A stretch of 64,000 nt of DNA from the NCBI RefSeq assembly GCF_030445035.2, contig NC_080675.1, positions 71,646,789-71,710,788 of the forward strand, written 5' to 3'. Shown in pieces: positions 14,256 through 25,375 of the stretch. This stretch comes from Dasypus novemcinctus. Taxonomy: Eukaryota; Chordata; Mammalia; Cingulata; Dasypodidae. Each line of letters opens with the position of its first letter. Within the stretch, counting starts at the first letter, position 1. The notes under the pieces were generated by a model, which searched no databases, was not told the origin of the DNA, and saw nothing but the letters and a program-made list of their open reading frames with translations. A program made the translations under genes and the position numbers.

Positions 14256-15050
14256 CACTGTGATTTTCAGTCAGCCAAGTTTCTCCTCAGGCTGGGGCAA
14301 AGTCAAAATGGTCACCGCTGGCCTCTTTCCAACTTCAGCTAATTCACACCCCAGCTGTTCCCAGGGTTATGTGTTAGCCAGGTGAGTCTACCAATCAATA
14401 GCTAAAATTGGCAGCCAACCATCTCCACCCCCTATTTTTGGGAAATGGATTTTCCCATTCCAGCCACAGAATAACTCCTGGGGTGGCTCATGCCACCAAA
14501 GTAGGATAATCACCAGCCTCTGTGGCTTGGCCCGTAATTTCCTGGAGAGCCTGGCACAGGTCTCCGCAGCTTCCTCCCTGATGGAGGTGGCACTGGGGCC
14601 TAGGCTAGAGCTGCAATCTGACTTGGATGGAAAGAAGCCAGTCCCCCACCATCACTGTAATTTTCAGTCCACTCCACTTCCCATAGTGCAGGCACAGAAT
14701 TAAGATGGTAACTACCAGCCTCTTTCTGACTTGGACAGGCTCAAACTTTAGCTATTCTCAGGATTGTACTGTAGCCTGCTGAATTTACTCATCAGTAGCT
14801 GAAATTGGTGTCCAACCATCTCTACCTTTCCCATTTTTGGGAAGTGGAGCTTTCAATTCTAGCTGCAGAACAGCTCCCCAGGTAGCTTGTGCCTCCAGTG
14901 GAGGATGGGCACTGGCCTCCAGGGCATGCAGTGCTCTACTTATGAGTGTTCTCTGCAGATAGGCAGTCTCCTCCTTTCACTCCTTCAGGGATGTTGCAGG
15001 AAGCTCTTCTGGTTTCCTGGATCCCCCAAACAGGTGCTTCAGCTAGCTCC
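14256..15050 (-). repeat. 397-bp tandem repeat in an L1 5' UTR
   Basis: Three independent landmarks recur at the same distance: cactgt(g/a)attttcagtc at 14,256 and 14,653, gcctcttt at 14,321 and 14,718, and ccaaccatct at 14,415 and 14,812, all 397 bp apart. The repeat lies in the GC-richer 5' UTR of the minus-strand element ending near 15,130. Tandem 5'-UTR monomers are known from rodent L1 promoters; here each monomer may carry promoter activity, which is inference. Confidence 0.75.
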
Positions 15051-15439
15051 AGAGGGCTCTGGGTGTTTGCTAACTTCCCTGTAGCAGGAGCTGACTCTAG
15101 GAGCTCCTTACTCCGCTACCATCTTACTGGTTCTGTACTTAATATTTTTTAAACCATCACCCAAGAATTATTCAACTATTGGCTGACATCTTTATTCTTG
15201 CTCCATTGAAACTGCTCTTATAGAGGACCCCAACAACCCTCCATGAGACCAAATCTAAGGATCACTTCTCTGTCAAATTCTTAACACAATTCTCAGTCCT
15301 TAACCTTTCTTCAATGATAGACTCCATTGGTTTCTAGGTCACAATTGTCCCCTGAGCTACCTTCTCTTAACAATTTTATTTGGAAGTTTGGATCCCTCAT
15401 TATAGCTGGATGCCCAGCCAGAGCTGTCACATTTGTCTC

Positions 15440-18400
15440 TTCTGGAGCATTTTTTATTAAATTATAACTAAGTCCCCAAGAAACATTAAGAAAACATTTA
15501 AAATTCTTTGCCCCCTTCCTTTTTGTTAATCTTTTAATTTTTATTCTAGTAACAAATAAATTACCTAAAATTTCCTCTTGTACATATATACAATTCAGTG
15601 CTATTAATTACACTCACATTAATGTGCTACCATCACCACTATCCATTTCCAAAGCTTTACAATCAACCTAACTGTAAATTTTGCAAAAATAAGCATCAAC
15701 TCCCATTCTCTACCCCAAGCCATCCTCCGGTAACCAATATTCTAGATTCTACCAATATGAGTTTGCTTATCCAGAGTATTCCATATCAGTGAGATTGTAC
15801 AATATTTGTCCTTTTGTGTCTGGTTTACTTCACTCAGCATAATGTCTTTTTGATTCATCCATGTTGTCACATATAAGGACTTTATTGTTTTTTACAACTG
15901 AATAACATAACATTGTATGAATATACCATCTTTTCACATTTGTGAATAATGCTGCTATGAAATCAGTGTGTAAATACCTGTTTGAGTCCTGCTTTCAAGT
16001 ATAAGCCTCCGTTGCAGGATTGCCAGGTCACCTACTAATTCTACACTTAGCTTTCAGAGGAACTGTCCAACTGTCTTCCACAGTGGCTGCACCATTTTAC
16101 ATTCCCACCAGTAATGGATGAATGTTCCTATTTCTCCACATCCTCTCCAAAACTTAAAATTTTCTGTTTGTTTCTAATAGACTTCGTATGGGTGTGAAAA
16201 GGTATCTCATTAAGGTTGTGATTTGCATTTCCCTAATAGCTAGTGATGTTGAACACCTTTTCATGTGCTTTTTAGCCATTTGTATATTCTCTTTGAAGAA
16301 ATGTAATTTCAAGGTTTTTTTCCACCATTATTTAAATGGATTGTTTGACTTTCTATTGTTGAGTTGAGGAATTTCTTTATATATTCTGGATATTAAACCC
16401 TTATCAGCTATGTGGTATCCAGTATTTGCTCCTATTGAGTAAGTTGTCTTTTCACACTGTGATAAAGTCTATTGACACACCAAAGTTTTTAATTTGAGGA
16501 TTTCCTCTTTATCTATTTTTTGTTGTTTTTGCTTGTGGTTTGGGTGTATAGTCTAAGAAACCATTTATTAACCCAAGGCCCTGGAACTGCTTCTCTAAAT
16601 TTTCTTCTAGAAGTGTTATAGTCCAGGTTCTTATATTTTGGTGTTGGATCTATTTTGGCTTAATTTTTTTTTTTATGGTGTGAGGTAAGGTTTCTCTTTC
16701 ATTCTTTCACATATGGATATCCAGTTCTCCCACCACAATCTGTTGAAGAGATGACTTTTTCTCAATTGAGTGGACTTGGCAGCTTTGTCAAATATCAATT
16801 GGCTCTTGATGAGAGGGTCTATTTCTGAATTTGATTCCAATTTGATTCCTTTGTTTGGTATCTCTTTTCTTGTCCCAGTGCCCTGCTATCTTGACCACTG
16901 TAACCTTGTAATAAACCTTACATTCAGGAAGTGTGAGTCCTCTAACTTTGTTCTTCTTTTCAAGTTTTGCAATTTAAGGAAATTTACCCTTGTAAATAAA
17001 TTTAATAAGTGGCTTTTCCATTTCTGCAAAGTAGGCTGTTGGAATTTTGGTTAGGTTTTCATGGAATCTGTACATCATTTTGGGTAGCAATCCTGATACG
17101 TAAGTGTATACCCAAAAATTTGAAAGCAGGAGCTCGAACCAAAATTTACACCCTGATGTTCATAGTAACATTATTTACAAATGTGAAAAGATGGTATGTT
17201 CATACAAAAATCATTTTGATGTTTTAATGGTATTTAGTCTTCCAGTTCATGAGCCTGCAATGTCTTTCTATTCATTTAGGTCTTCTTTGATTTCTTTTAG
17301 TAATTCTTATAGTTTCTATGTACAGGTCCTTTACATCTTTGGTTAAATTCATTCTTAGATATTTCATTCATTTAGTTGCTATGGTAATGGAATTGTTTTC
17401 TTGATTTAGTACTCAGAGTGCTCACTGCTAGTATATAGAAACACTATTGATTCTTACATGTTCATCTTGGATCACTTTGCTGAATTTTTTTATTATCTCT
17501 AATAGATTTTTTTTGTATATTTTTGAGGTTTTCTATGTATAGGATCATGGCATCTGCAAACAGTGAAAGCTTTACTTTTTCCTTTCCAATATCAATGCAT
17601 TTTATTTATTTTCTTGTCTAAATGCTCTGGCTAGATCTTCCAGTATAATGGTGAATAACAGTGGTGACAGTGAATATCCATGTCTTGCTCAAGATCTTAG
17701 ACAGAAAGCTTTCCATTTTTACCATTGAGAATGATGTCATCTGTGGATTTTTCATAAAGGCACTTTACCATGTTGAGAAAGTTTCCTTCTATTCCTATTT
17801 TTCTAAGTTTTATCAAGAAAGGATGCTAGATTTTGTCAAATGGCCTTTCTGCATCAATGAAGATGATTATGTGTTTCTTCCCCCTTCATTGTATTTATGT
17901 GGTGTATTACATTAATTGCTTTTATTTTGCTGAAAAACATCTATGCATATCTGGAATAAATCCACTAGGCCATTTTTATGCTTTTTCTGATGTGCTGTTG
18001 GATTTTATTTGCAAGTGTTTTGTAGAGGATCTTTGTATCTATATTCATAAGATAAATTGGTCTGTAATTTTCTTTTCTTGCAATATTTTTATCTGGCTTT
18101 GAATGAATTGTGTTCCATCCTGTTAAAATTCTTCAAAAAGTCACTTTGGAAATTTGTGCAAATTTATATTAATTATTCCTAGAATGATTGGTAGAATTCA
18201 CCTCTGAGGACATCTGGTCCTTGGATTTTCTTTGTTGGATGTTTTTGATCACTGACTTAACCTCTTTATTTGCATTTGGCTTTACTTGCATGAGACCCTC
18301 TTTGGCTTCTACAGTGTAGGTTGTTCATGTGTTTTTATGAATTTTTTTCATTTCATTTAGCTCGTTTAATTTTCTGGCATACAATTGTTCATGGTATCCT

Positions 18401-18871
18401 CTTACAATACTTTTTATTTCTTTGGGGTAAATAGTGTTCTCCCTCTCATTTCTGATTTTGTTTGTGCCTTTTCTCTTTTATCTTTGTCAGTCCAGCTAAG
18501 GGTTTGTCAATTTTATTGATCTTTCCAAAGAACCAACCTTAAAAAAAAAAAAGATCTCTATTGATTTTGTTCTCCATTTTATTTATTTCTGCTCTAATCT
18601 CTGTTATTTCTTTCTGCTTGCTTTGGGTTTAGTTTGGTATATTTTTTTTTTTTCTAGTTCCTCCAGGTGAGCAGTTATGTCTTTGACTTTAGCTCTTCCT
18701 TATGTTTCAATGTAAGCATTTTGGGCTATAAATTTCCCTCCCAGCACTACCTATACTGTATCTATTAAGTTTTGAGATGTTGTAGTCTCATTTTTATTCA
18801 TCTCAAGATACTCACTAATTAATCTTGCCATGTCTTCTTTGAGCCACTATTGTTTAAAAGTGGGTTATTTA
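15440..18871 (-). mobile_element. LINE-1 (copy B), 3' UTR and ORF2, left piece
   Basis: The plus strand shows the L1 3' UTR (about 15,540-15,840) and then ORF2 in reverse: tccacagtggctgcaccatt and cattcccaccagtaat mark the C-terminal part, and the rest of RT follows through to 18,871. ORF2 is full of stops. It is interrupted at 18,871 by a composite insertion and resumes at 21,959 with matching sequence (gttatttaatgtccatatatttgtgg). Confidence 0.8.
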
Positions 18872-18872
18872 G
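18861..18872. repeat. Target-site duplication, left (tgggttatttag)
   Basis: The 12 bases recur exactly at 19,168-19,179 and bracket the DAS SINE. The same L1 target (ggttattta) appears once more at 21,966-21,974, after the STPG/L1 chimera. Confidence 0.85.
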
Positions 18873-19167
18873 GGAAGTGGCTATGGCTCAATCAGTTGGG
18901 CTCCCATCTACCATATGGGAGACTCTGGTCACATCCCAGGGTCTCCTTGTGAAGGCAAAGCTGGCCCATGGTGCCATGGAGAGCTGACAGCCTGTATACC
19001 ACAGAGAGCTAGTGCAGCAAGATAACACAACAAAAAAGGAGATAAGGAGATACAGAAAGAAAAAAAAACACAGCAAATTGGACACAGAGAAGAGAGAACA
19101 AAAAACAAGAAAAAGAAAAAGTGCAAGCTGCAAGGGGATAGAATAAATAAATCTTAAAAAAAAAAAA
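18873..19167 (+). mobile_element. DAS-family SINE
   Basis: A tRNA-derived head (ggctcaatcagttgggctcc, an A-box-like region, then a B-box-like stretch around ggtcacatccc) leads to a body with gctggcccatgg, acacagcaaattgg and acacagag, ending in a poly(A) run at 19,156-19,167. It is bounded by the exact 12-bp duplication tgggttatttag. The element has no coding capacity. Pol III transcription and L1-driven insertion are known for this class. Confidence 0.85.
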
Positions 19168-19179
19168 TGGGTTATTTAG

Positions 19180-20037
19180 ATTCAGCCCTGGAGGACTTGA
19201 CAAGGTAGGAGGCAGTTCTTGCTGGGGGACATCCACAAGTCATGGAGAGGAGAACCTGGGGCACCCCTTGGGCTTGCTGGGAATGGGACGTCCACCACAG
19301 GTGGGTGAGGAGGCAGATGGAAATCCGAGGGTGTTGTGAGGAGAATCGGGGCCCTGCCCCTCCCTGGACATGTGCTCTCTGTGTCCTCTTCCTCTCAGAG
19401 CTTCTATTCCAGGCCTGTGACATCCTGTTATGAACATTTGTACATGGAACTATACTACGGAGGCACACCTGGACTTCACCTGCTTTCATCTTTACTTCAA
19501 AGGTGCTTAGGAGAACATGGAGTAGAAGTTTTCATTGAATAGACAGAACATATCTCTGAACCTTGCTAACATGGATGACCCTGAACAATGAAACCAACAC
19601 GCTGGAAAATATTCCAGACATGGCAGCAAATTACAGAAAGTTTTCACTGCTGCGTATCCTACACAGTCCTCCATTCCTTTCAAATTTCAGATTCAGAAAA
19701 AAAAAAAAAGGATTTAACAGCCAAGCCAAGAGATTTTACTATAAACAGGATGATGTCCCAGGTCCTGGGTTCTACAACATCATTCACCAGTCTCCAGTGT
19801 TCAATAGTGTCTTGTTGTCTACAAAAGAAACATGCACTTTTCCTTCTATGCGTGCTTAATTGGACACAATCATTTCTAAATATCCTGCAGCTAATACATT
19901 CACTATCCCATCACATTTTATTTCAAAGATAGACTTTAGTAATTCCTGTTCCAGCATGTTCCAGTTGCCAAACTTCACGAAAGTTCTCAAATTTGAAACT
20001 CCTGCACCAAAGCATTACAAACATTTATAAATAATGT
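19180..20037 (+). pseudogene. STPG1: Processed STPG-family (probably STPG1) cDNA copy
   Basis: Across 19,740-20,020 the plus strand, read through a few stops and shifts, gives sperm-tail PG-rich repeat protein features: PGPGFYN near 19,757, a following [10 protein letters not shown] segment, then a serine-rich [16 protein letters not shown] segment and KFETPAP near 20,000. The match to STPG1 is from memory of the family. The upstream part (19,180-19,700) would be 5' UTR and N-terminal exons. It has no introns that I can see, begins at an L1-type target-site duplication and runs without a poly(A) straight into an L1 5' UTR at about 20,060. It cannot make protein: stops occur at 19,857 and later. 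Confidence 0.55.
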
Positions 20038-20059
20038 TTATTTTTGTGACTACAAAGAT

Positions 20060-21958
20060 TTTGCCCAGATTTCCAGGGAAATGGTGGAGTAGGGTGCTCC
20101 AGGACTCCCCAAAACAACTATTAAACAGGCAGGTCCCTGGTTAGCTGCTGCAGACAGAAAGGGACATGAAAATCCTCTTCCCCAAGAACGGGATGTGCAT
20201 GGGCAGTCACTGATCATGGCTTTTGATGGTGAATTTGGATTGCTGGGTCCCAGCTCTGAGGGCAACTATTGTTTCAACCCAACTTGTACAAAGACAGCCA
20301 TTGTTTCAACTCTCCCCAGACAGGAGCGGAGGCTGTAGAGACTTAAAGACACAGGCTTTCTCATGGCTGTGGGGGAAAGTAAGCTGAAGTGCTACATTTT
20401 GTTGAGAAGGCCAGGAAAACTCAGCTTTGGGGAGGTGCTGGAGAAGTTTTTGGCACCCTTCCTGACATCCTCTGCAAGGAACTTTGAAGCCAGTCTGTTC
20501 CCCTATTCCATCTCTAGAACTATTTTTCCAGGGAAAGAATAAATTGGGAAGGTTCTTCCTGGAGTGCCCCTCCCCCAGAATTTTCCCACAAGACAAAAGC
20601 AGAATGAGGTAATGAAAAGGATATAAAAATCTATAAAGATGGACAGTCTGGGACAAAGACCTGCCAGCTTCAGAAACTTGGGAGAGGGAGGTTTGTCCCC
20701 ATGGGAAACAGAAGCAACAACCACACTCCTATAAAAAGGGAAACTCCAAAACTACTAACAAGCAAAAGCCCAGGGCAAGATAGAGGCTCAGGAAAACAAG
20801 GAAAACCCTGCACACCACATTCCTCTCAGACTGACATTCTTGGTAGGAGGACTGAAGCTCAAGAAAATCTATGTCTTATCACCAGCTGCTTATAAAACCA
20901 GGAAACAGACATCCCAGGGAGTAAACCCCAAAATTAACATGCTAAAAATCTAAAAAGTACAGTGGGCAACAAAGGAGTATAAGATAAAGAAACAGGAAGG
21001 GGATATCCAAAGGAAGGGGATAAAAATACAGAAAACACCAGCAAAGAAGACAAGAATGTGGAAATACCAAGCAAACTCTTTTAAAAAAATAATCTTAAGA
21101 ATGCTTAAGGAGATGAAGAAAAGTATAGAAAAAGAATGACAGGATATCAAGGAAAAAATGAATGGAAAATATGAGTGTCTAAGAGATAGAAATTCTGTAA
21201 AGGAACCAAACAGAACTATTGGAGTTGAAAACCACAATAAGTGAAATGAAAAATTCCCAGGAGAGTTTCAAGAGCAGAATGGAGCTGGCAGAAGAAAGAA
21301 TCATCGAACTTCAAGACAAGACACTTGAAATGAGTCAAGGCTGAAGAGCAGAAAGGAAAAAGAAATATAAAAGCAAAAATGGCCTAAGACAGCTAAGGGA
21401 CACCATTAAATGCACCAACATGGACATTATGGGAATCCCAGAAGGTGAAGAAAGAAAGGGGTAGAAAGGATAGTCAAAGAAATAATGACAGAATATTCAA
21501 AACTTAGCCAAAGACTTAAATATGCACTTCTAAGAAGATCAGACAACACAAAACAGGATCAACATGAAGAAAAATAAACTCCATCATATGTTGATCATAA
21601 TATCAAATGCAAAAGACAAGGAGAAATTTCTGAAAGTTGCAAGAGAAAAACCATGTTTTACATAAAAAGGAATCCCAATAAAATTGTCAATTTCTCATCA
21701 AGAACCCTGGAGGCACAGTGGCAAAAGTACTGAAGGAAAACAATTGTGAACCAAGAATTTTATATCCAATGAGCTGTTCCTTCAAAAATAAGGGAGAGAT
21801 TAAGGCATTCTCAGATAAACAAAAGCTGTAGGGAGTTCATCACCACTAGACCTGCCCTACAAGCAATGCTAAAGGATCTCTTCAAATTGAAACTAAAGGA
21901 CAACAGACAGTGGTTTAAAGTAGCATGAAGAAATAAAGACCTGGGTAGTAATAAAAAA
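20060..21958 (+). mobile_element. LINE-1 5'UTR-ORF1 segment, sense, ends in short poly(A)
   Basis: This is the only large L1 piece on the plus strand before 56 kb. The 5' UTR is recognised because it matches the reverse complement of 55,980-56,130 (cttccccaagaac, tgatcatggcttttgat, attgtttcaaccc). An ORF1 remnant follows from about 21,100 to 21,850 (aaaggatagtcaaagaaata, ccctggaggcacagtggca, agataaacaaaagctg), with several stops. It ends after the ORF1-ORF2 spacer: AATAAA at 21,932, then ataaaaaaag at 21,951-21,960, then a copy of the target site. There is no ORF2. It looks like an L1 RNA polyadenylated early and reverse transcribed together with the STPG segment upstream. Confidence 0.7.
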
Positions 21959-22503
21959 AGAAGTTGGTTATTTAATGTCCATATATTTGTGGATTTTCCA
22001 GTTCTCTGCCTGTTATTGATTACCAGCTTCAGTCCATCATGTTCAGAGAAATTTTCCTGAATAATTTCAATCTTTCAACTAATTAATATTGGGTTTATGA
22101 CCCAATATGTTATCTAACCAGGAGAGTAATTGATGTGCACTTGAGAAAAATGTGTATCCTCCTTTATGGGATGCAATGTTCTGCATATATCTGTTAGGTC
22201 TAATTCATTTATCATATTATTCAAGGTTCTGTTTCCTTATTGATCCTCTGTCTAGATGTTCAAGCTACCAATGAGGGTGGTGTATTGAAGTCTCCAATTA
22301 TTATTGTAGAAGTGTATATTTCTTCCTTCAGTCTTGACAGTTTTTCCTGATGTATTTTATGGCACCATACTTAGGTACATTAATATTATAGCTGTTATTT
22401 CTTTTTTGTGGCTTGCCTCTATTATTAATATATAGTGTCCTTTGTCTCTTGTAACAGCTTTTGACTTAAAGTTAATTTTGTCAGATAATAGTATGGCTAC
22501 CTG
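21959..22503 (-). mobile_element. LINE-1 copy B, second piece (endonuclease region)
   Basis: Starts with agaagttggttattta, a second copy of the target site of the chimeric insertion (compare 18,856-18,871). The reverse-strand L1 continues: atatttgtggattttccagt, gttatctaaccaggag, tctgttaggtctaattc. This covers the RT N-terminus and part of the endonuclease. It is cut at about 22,503 by an LTR-like repeat and resumes near 23,904. Confidence 0.75.
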
Positions 22504-23903
22504 TATTAGTCTGCCAAAGTGGTACTGATACAAAGTACCAGAAATCTGTTGGCTTTTATAAAGATTATTTATTTGGGGCAAAAGCTTATAGGCCATAAAA
22601 CATCTGATTCCAGGCAACATAAGAGGTGTCCTCTCAACAAAGTCAGCTGTCATGTATTGAAGAAAGATGATGGGTGACCTCTGCTTGGTCTCTTCTTCCC
22701 CATCAGGACTCCTCTTTCTCCTGAGCAGCCTGGGTCCAACCCCTTGAGGCTTTGTGTTCAAGTGATCCTGCTGTGAGGGCGGTTTCGGGCCTCCGGGAGG
22801 GCCGGCGAGGCTGGCCGGGCGGGCTCTCTGGATGGGGCTGCCGCGCGGGCGAAGGAGGAGCGGGCACAAAGCCTCAAGGCCCCTTCTCCCGCTCAGGTTT
22901 GGTGGGGACGCGCGACGCAATGAAGAACGCCAGGGAGACGAGGACTATGCGCAGGTCTGTTTATTGAGGAAGTGCTTGCAAATATAAGTCTGGGGGAGCA
23001 GAGGCGGGGCTGGCCTGGGGCAAGTGTGGATTGGTGGGAATGGACTTTATGCCCTAATATGGCTGGGAGATGTCGCTGTCCAGGCCAGTGGGCGGAGACG
23101 GGGCAGAGGGGGGCCGGCAAGGGGCGGGCTGGGGGCTGGCAAGCTGTGACTGCCAGGCGTGCCTGCGCCCTGCCGGGAGGGGTGTGGCAAGTGGTGATTA
23201 TGTCTGCACTTGGGTGTTGTGGGAGGGGGGAAGGAGGGGTTCCTCTATGGCGGCGGCCTCTCGCGGAGGCCCCTGGAGCGGGGGGTTGAGAGAGAGGCGC
23301 AGGCAGCGGCCGGATCGTGGCGGGGGAGCGAGGGGAGGGCGGGAAAGCGCCCGGTTTCCCCTCTCGGCAGAGGGCAGTACGCCCGAGCCTGCCGCCCGGG
23401 CTGGCCCACGCCGGCGCCTGGCGTGTGCCGAGTCCTGCCACTGCCGTGAGCCACACCTTGGCCTGACGTCTCTCCTCACTGCTGTCCTTTCTCTCCTGGC
23501 AAAAGGTTTGTTTCTTTCCTGACCTTCTATATCAGTCTCAGCTGTTCTGCTCTCTTCCCAAGGTTAGCTGCAAACTATCAGGTGAATGGCTCATCTCTCC
23601 TTGGAACCTGAGCCACTCGAGCCTTTTTCTTTCTGTCACATGGCACTACCAAAACTGACAAACTTCTCTCTTACTGTGTGTCTGTCTGAGTGTATGTTTA
23701 TATCAGACCCAGAAGGGGGCAGAAACTTAACCTGAGTCACAACCATTGATATAGTCAAATAAAAAAACCTCTGTATAGGTAATCTAATCAAATATACCTC
23801 AGTTGAATTTAATGCAATCAAAGGGTACAACCAGAGAAATAGATTTGTTTACAAACATAATCTTTCTCTTTTTGGGATTTGTACAATAATCCCAAACTGC
23901 CAC
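22504..23903 (-). repeat. Xenarthran LTR-like repeat, copy 2, with internal insert
   Basis: Left end tgtattagtctgccaaagtgg, then taccagaaatctgttgg; right end about 23,830-23,903 (aaacataatctttctc..aaactgccaca). It is homologous to the repeats at 3,226 and 42,885. The tail (aacctgagtcacaaccattg, gtaatctaatcaaat) matches 43,310-43,370. It is twice as long as the other copies because a GC-rich segment sits inside it (about 22,775-23,460). Confidence 0.6.
22775..23460 (-). mobile_element. GC-rich solo-LTR-like insert (CpG island)
   Basis: About 690 bp of very CpG-dense sequence in an AT-rich neighbourhood. Read on the minus strand it has an LTR-like layout: GC-rich upstream part, an AATAAA at about 22,961-22,966 (tttattgagg on the plus strand), then a pyrimidine-rich stretch with cgtcgcgcgtccccacc, as in U3-R-U5. 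A candidate left end on the minus strand is tgtggctcacgg at 23,455. The exact ends and a target duplication were not resolved. The 60-190 codon frames on both strands here reflect GC richness and are not genes. An alternative is a retrocopied GC-rich exon. Confidence 0.45.
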
Positions 23904-24025
23904 ACTATGAAGGCTCTTCTTTAATTACAATTTCCATGGACTATTATTTTCCATCTTTCACTTTCAACTTATTTTTGTCTTTAGGTCTAAGGCAAGTCTC
24001 TCTCTTTCTTTTTTTTAAGTACTCA
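23904..24025 (-). mobile_element. LINE-1 copy B, third piece
   Basis: Immediately after the LTR-like repeat, the reverse-strand L1 endonuclease sequence resumes: ctcttctttaattacaatttccatgga, then tctttcactttcaac and aggcaagtctctctc, which match 25,521-25,600 of the next L1. This shows the LTR-like repeat inserted into L1 copy B. Confidence 0.65.
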
Positions 24026-24127
24026 ATACATATAGTTGTGTTTTTTTTTTGCATCACACAATATTTTACACAATATATTTGGTTCATATTAATGCTGTCA
24101 TAAAATATTTGTCCTTTTGTGTCTGAC

Positions 24128-24602
24128 TTACTTTACTTCAGTTTCCTTCAGGTTCACCCAAGTTGTCATATGGTTTATGACTTCATTTCTTTTTATGGCT
24201 GCATAATATTCCATAGTGTAAGTACACCACAATTTGTTTAACCATTCATCCATCGATGGGTACCTGGGTTGTTTCCAAATTTTGGCAATTGTGACTAATG
24301 CCACTATGAACATTTGGTGTGCAGATATTTGTTCATGCCACTACTCTCAGTTGTTCTGGGTATATACCCAGTAGTGGTATTGCAAGGTCATGTGACAAGA
24401 CTATATTCAACTTCTTTAGGAACTGCCAAACAGTCCTCCACAGTGGCTGTACCATTCTACATTCCCACCAACAGTGAATAAGTGCTCCTATCTCTCCACA
24501 TCCTTTCCAACACTTGTAGTTTTCTGTCTTTTTAATAGTGGCCATTCTGATAAGTGTGAAATGACATCTCATTGTAGTTTTGATTTGCATTTCCCTAATC
24601 AT
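24128..24602 (-). pseudogene. LINE-1 ORF2p C-terminal remnant
   Basis: Two frames on the minus strand give the well-conserved ORF2p cysteine region: ENYKCWKGCGEIG, IHCWWECRMVQPLW and AIPLLGIYPEQ (24,333-24,602), followed by MDEWLNKLWCTYTMEYYAAI (24,128-24,313). These are the hallmark residues of the L1 C-terminal domain used for RNA binding. The two frames are offset, and the remainder of ORF2 is broken. Confidence 0.9.
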
Positions 24603-25375
24603 TCACAATGTTGAGCAATTCTTGTGTGTATTTTTTTTTTTTCCAGTTGTATTTCTTCTTTGGACAAATGTCTATACAATTCTTTTGCCTATTTTTTAAT
24701 TGGGTCATTTGTCTTCTTATTTTTGAGTTGTAACATCTATTTATATATCCTGGATATTAAATGCTTATTGGATATCTGATTTCCAAATATTTTCTACCAT
24801 TGAGTTGGCTGCCTTTTCACTCTTTTGACAAATTCCTATGAGGTGCAAAAGTGTTTAATTTTAAGGAGGTTCCATTTATCTATTTTTTTATTTTGTCCTA
24901 CATTCTTTGGGTATAAGGTCCAAGAAACCAATACCTACTAGTAGGTCCTTAAGATGTTTCCCTACATTTTCTTCTAGTAGCTTTATGGTCCTGGCTTTTA
25001 TATTTAGATTTTTTTAATTCCATTTTGAGTTGATTCTTGTATAGGGAGTGAGATAGGGGCCCTCTTTCATTCTTTTGGTTATAGACATCCAATTCTTCAG
25101 CACCATATTTTGAAGAGACTGTTTTGTCCCATTAATATTAACTTGTAGGTTTGTACAAACCCAGTTGGCTGTACAGGTGAGGGTTTAATTTTGTATTCTA
25201 AATTCTATCCCACTGATTGATATGTCTCTCTTTATACCAGTACCATGATCTTTTTTATCTTCTGTCTAGTTGTTCTAATGTTGTGATTGGGGTGTTGAAG
25301 ACTCCAGTGATTATTGTAGAGATGTCTATTTTTCCCTTCAGTTTTGCCAGTTTGTCTCATGTATTTTGAGGCACC

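Larger units (their letters stand above)
11940..15130 (-). mobile_element. Internally deleted (HAL1-like) LINE-1 with full 5' UTR
   Basis: On the minus strand it runs from a 5' end near 15,130 (plus-strand ctccgctaccatctta, the complement of the usual gatgg start of L1) through a long 5' UTR, ORF1 (about 13,470-12,790) and then directly into a short central RT-like part of ORF2 (about 12,690-12,060). The endonuclease and much of RT are absent. The ORF2 remnant ends in a phrase (complement of agtagtccactca at 11,990) that is also found at 56,905, so two copies share the junction and the deletion predates both insertions. That is the pattern of half-L1 (HAL1) elements. Mobilisation would have relied on L1 proteins in trans. 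Confidence 0.6.

Noticed and set aside
14256..15050. Regularly spaced repeats considered as a CRISPR-like or satellite array
   Set aside because: Only two long units, no short repeat-spacer structure, and the context is an L1 5' UTR in a mammalian genome.
18888..19489. Minus-strand frames of 65-105 codons
   Set aside because: They are antisense to the DAS SINE and the STPG retrocopy; no independent support.
22893..23522. Several overlapping 70-187 codon frames on both strands in the GC-rich block
   Set aside because: High GC lowers stop frequency; frames overlap in all phases, are proline/arginine-rich and show no domain. Treated as part of an LTR-like insert.
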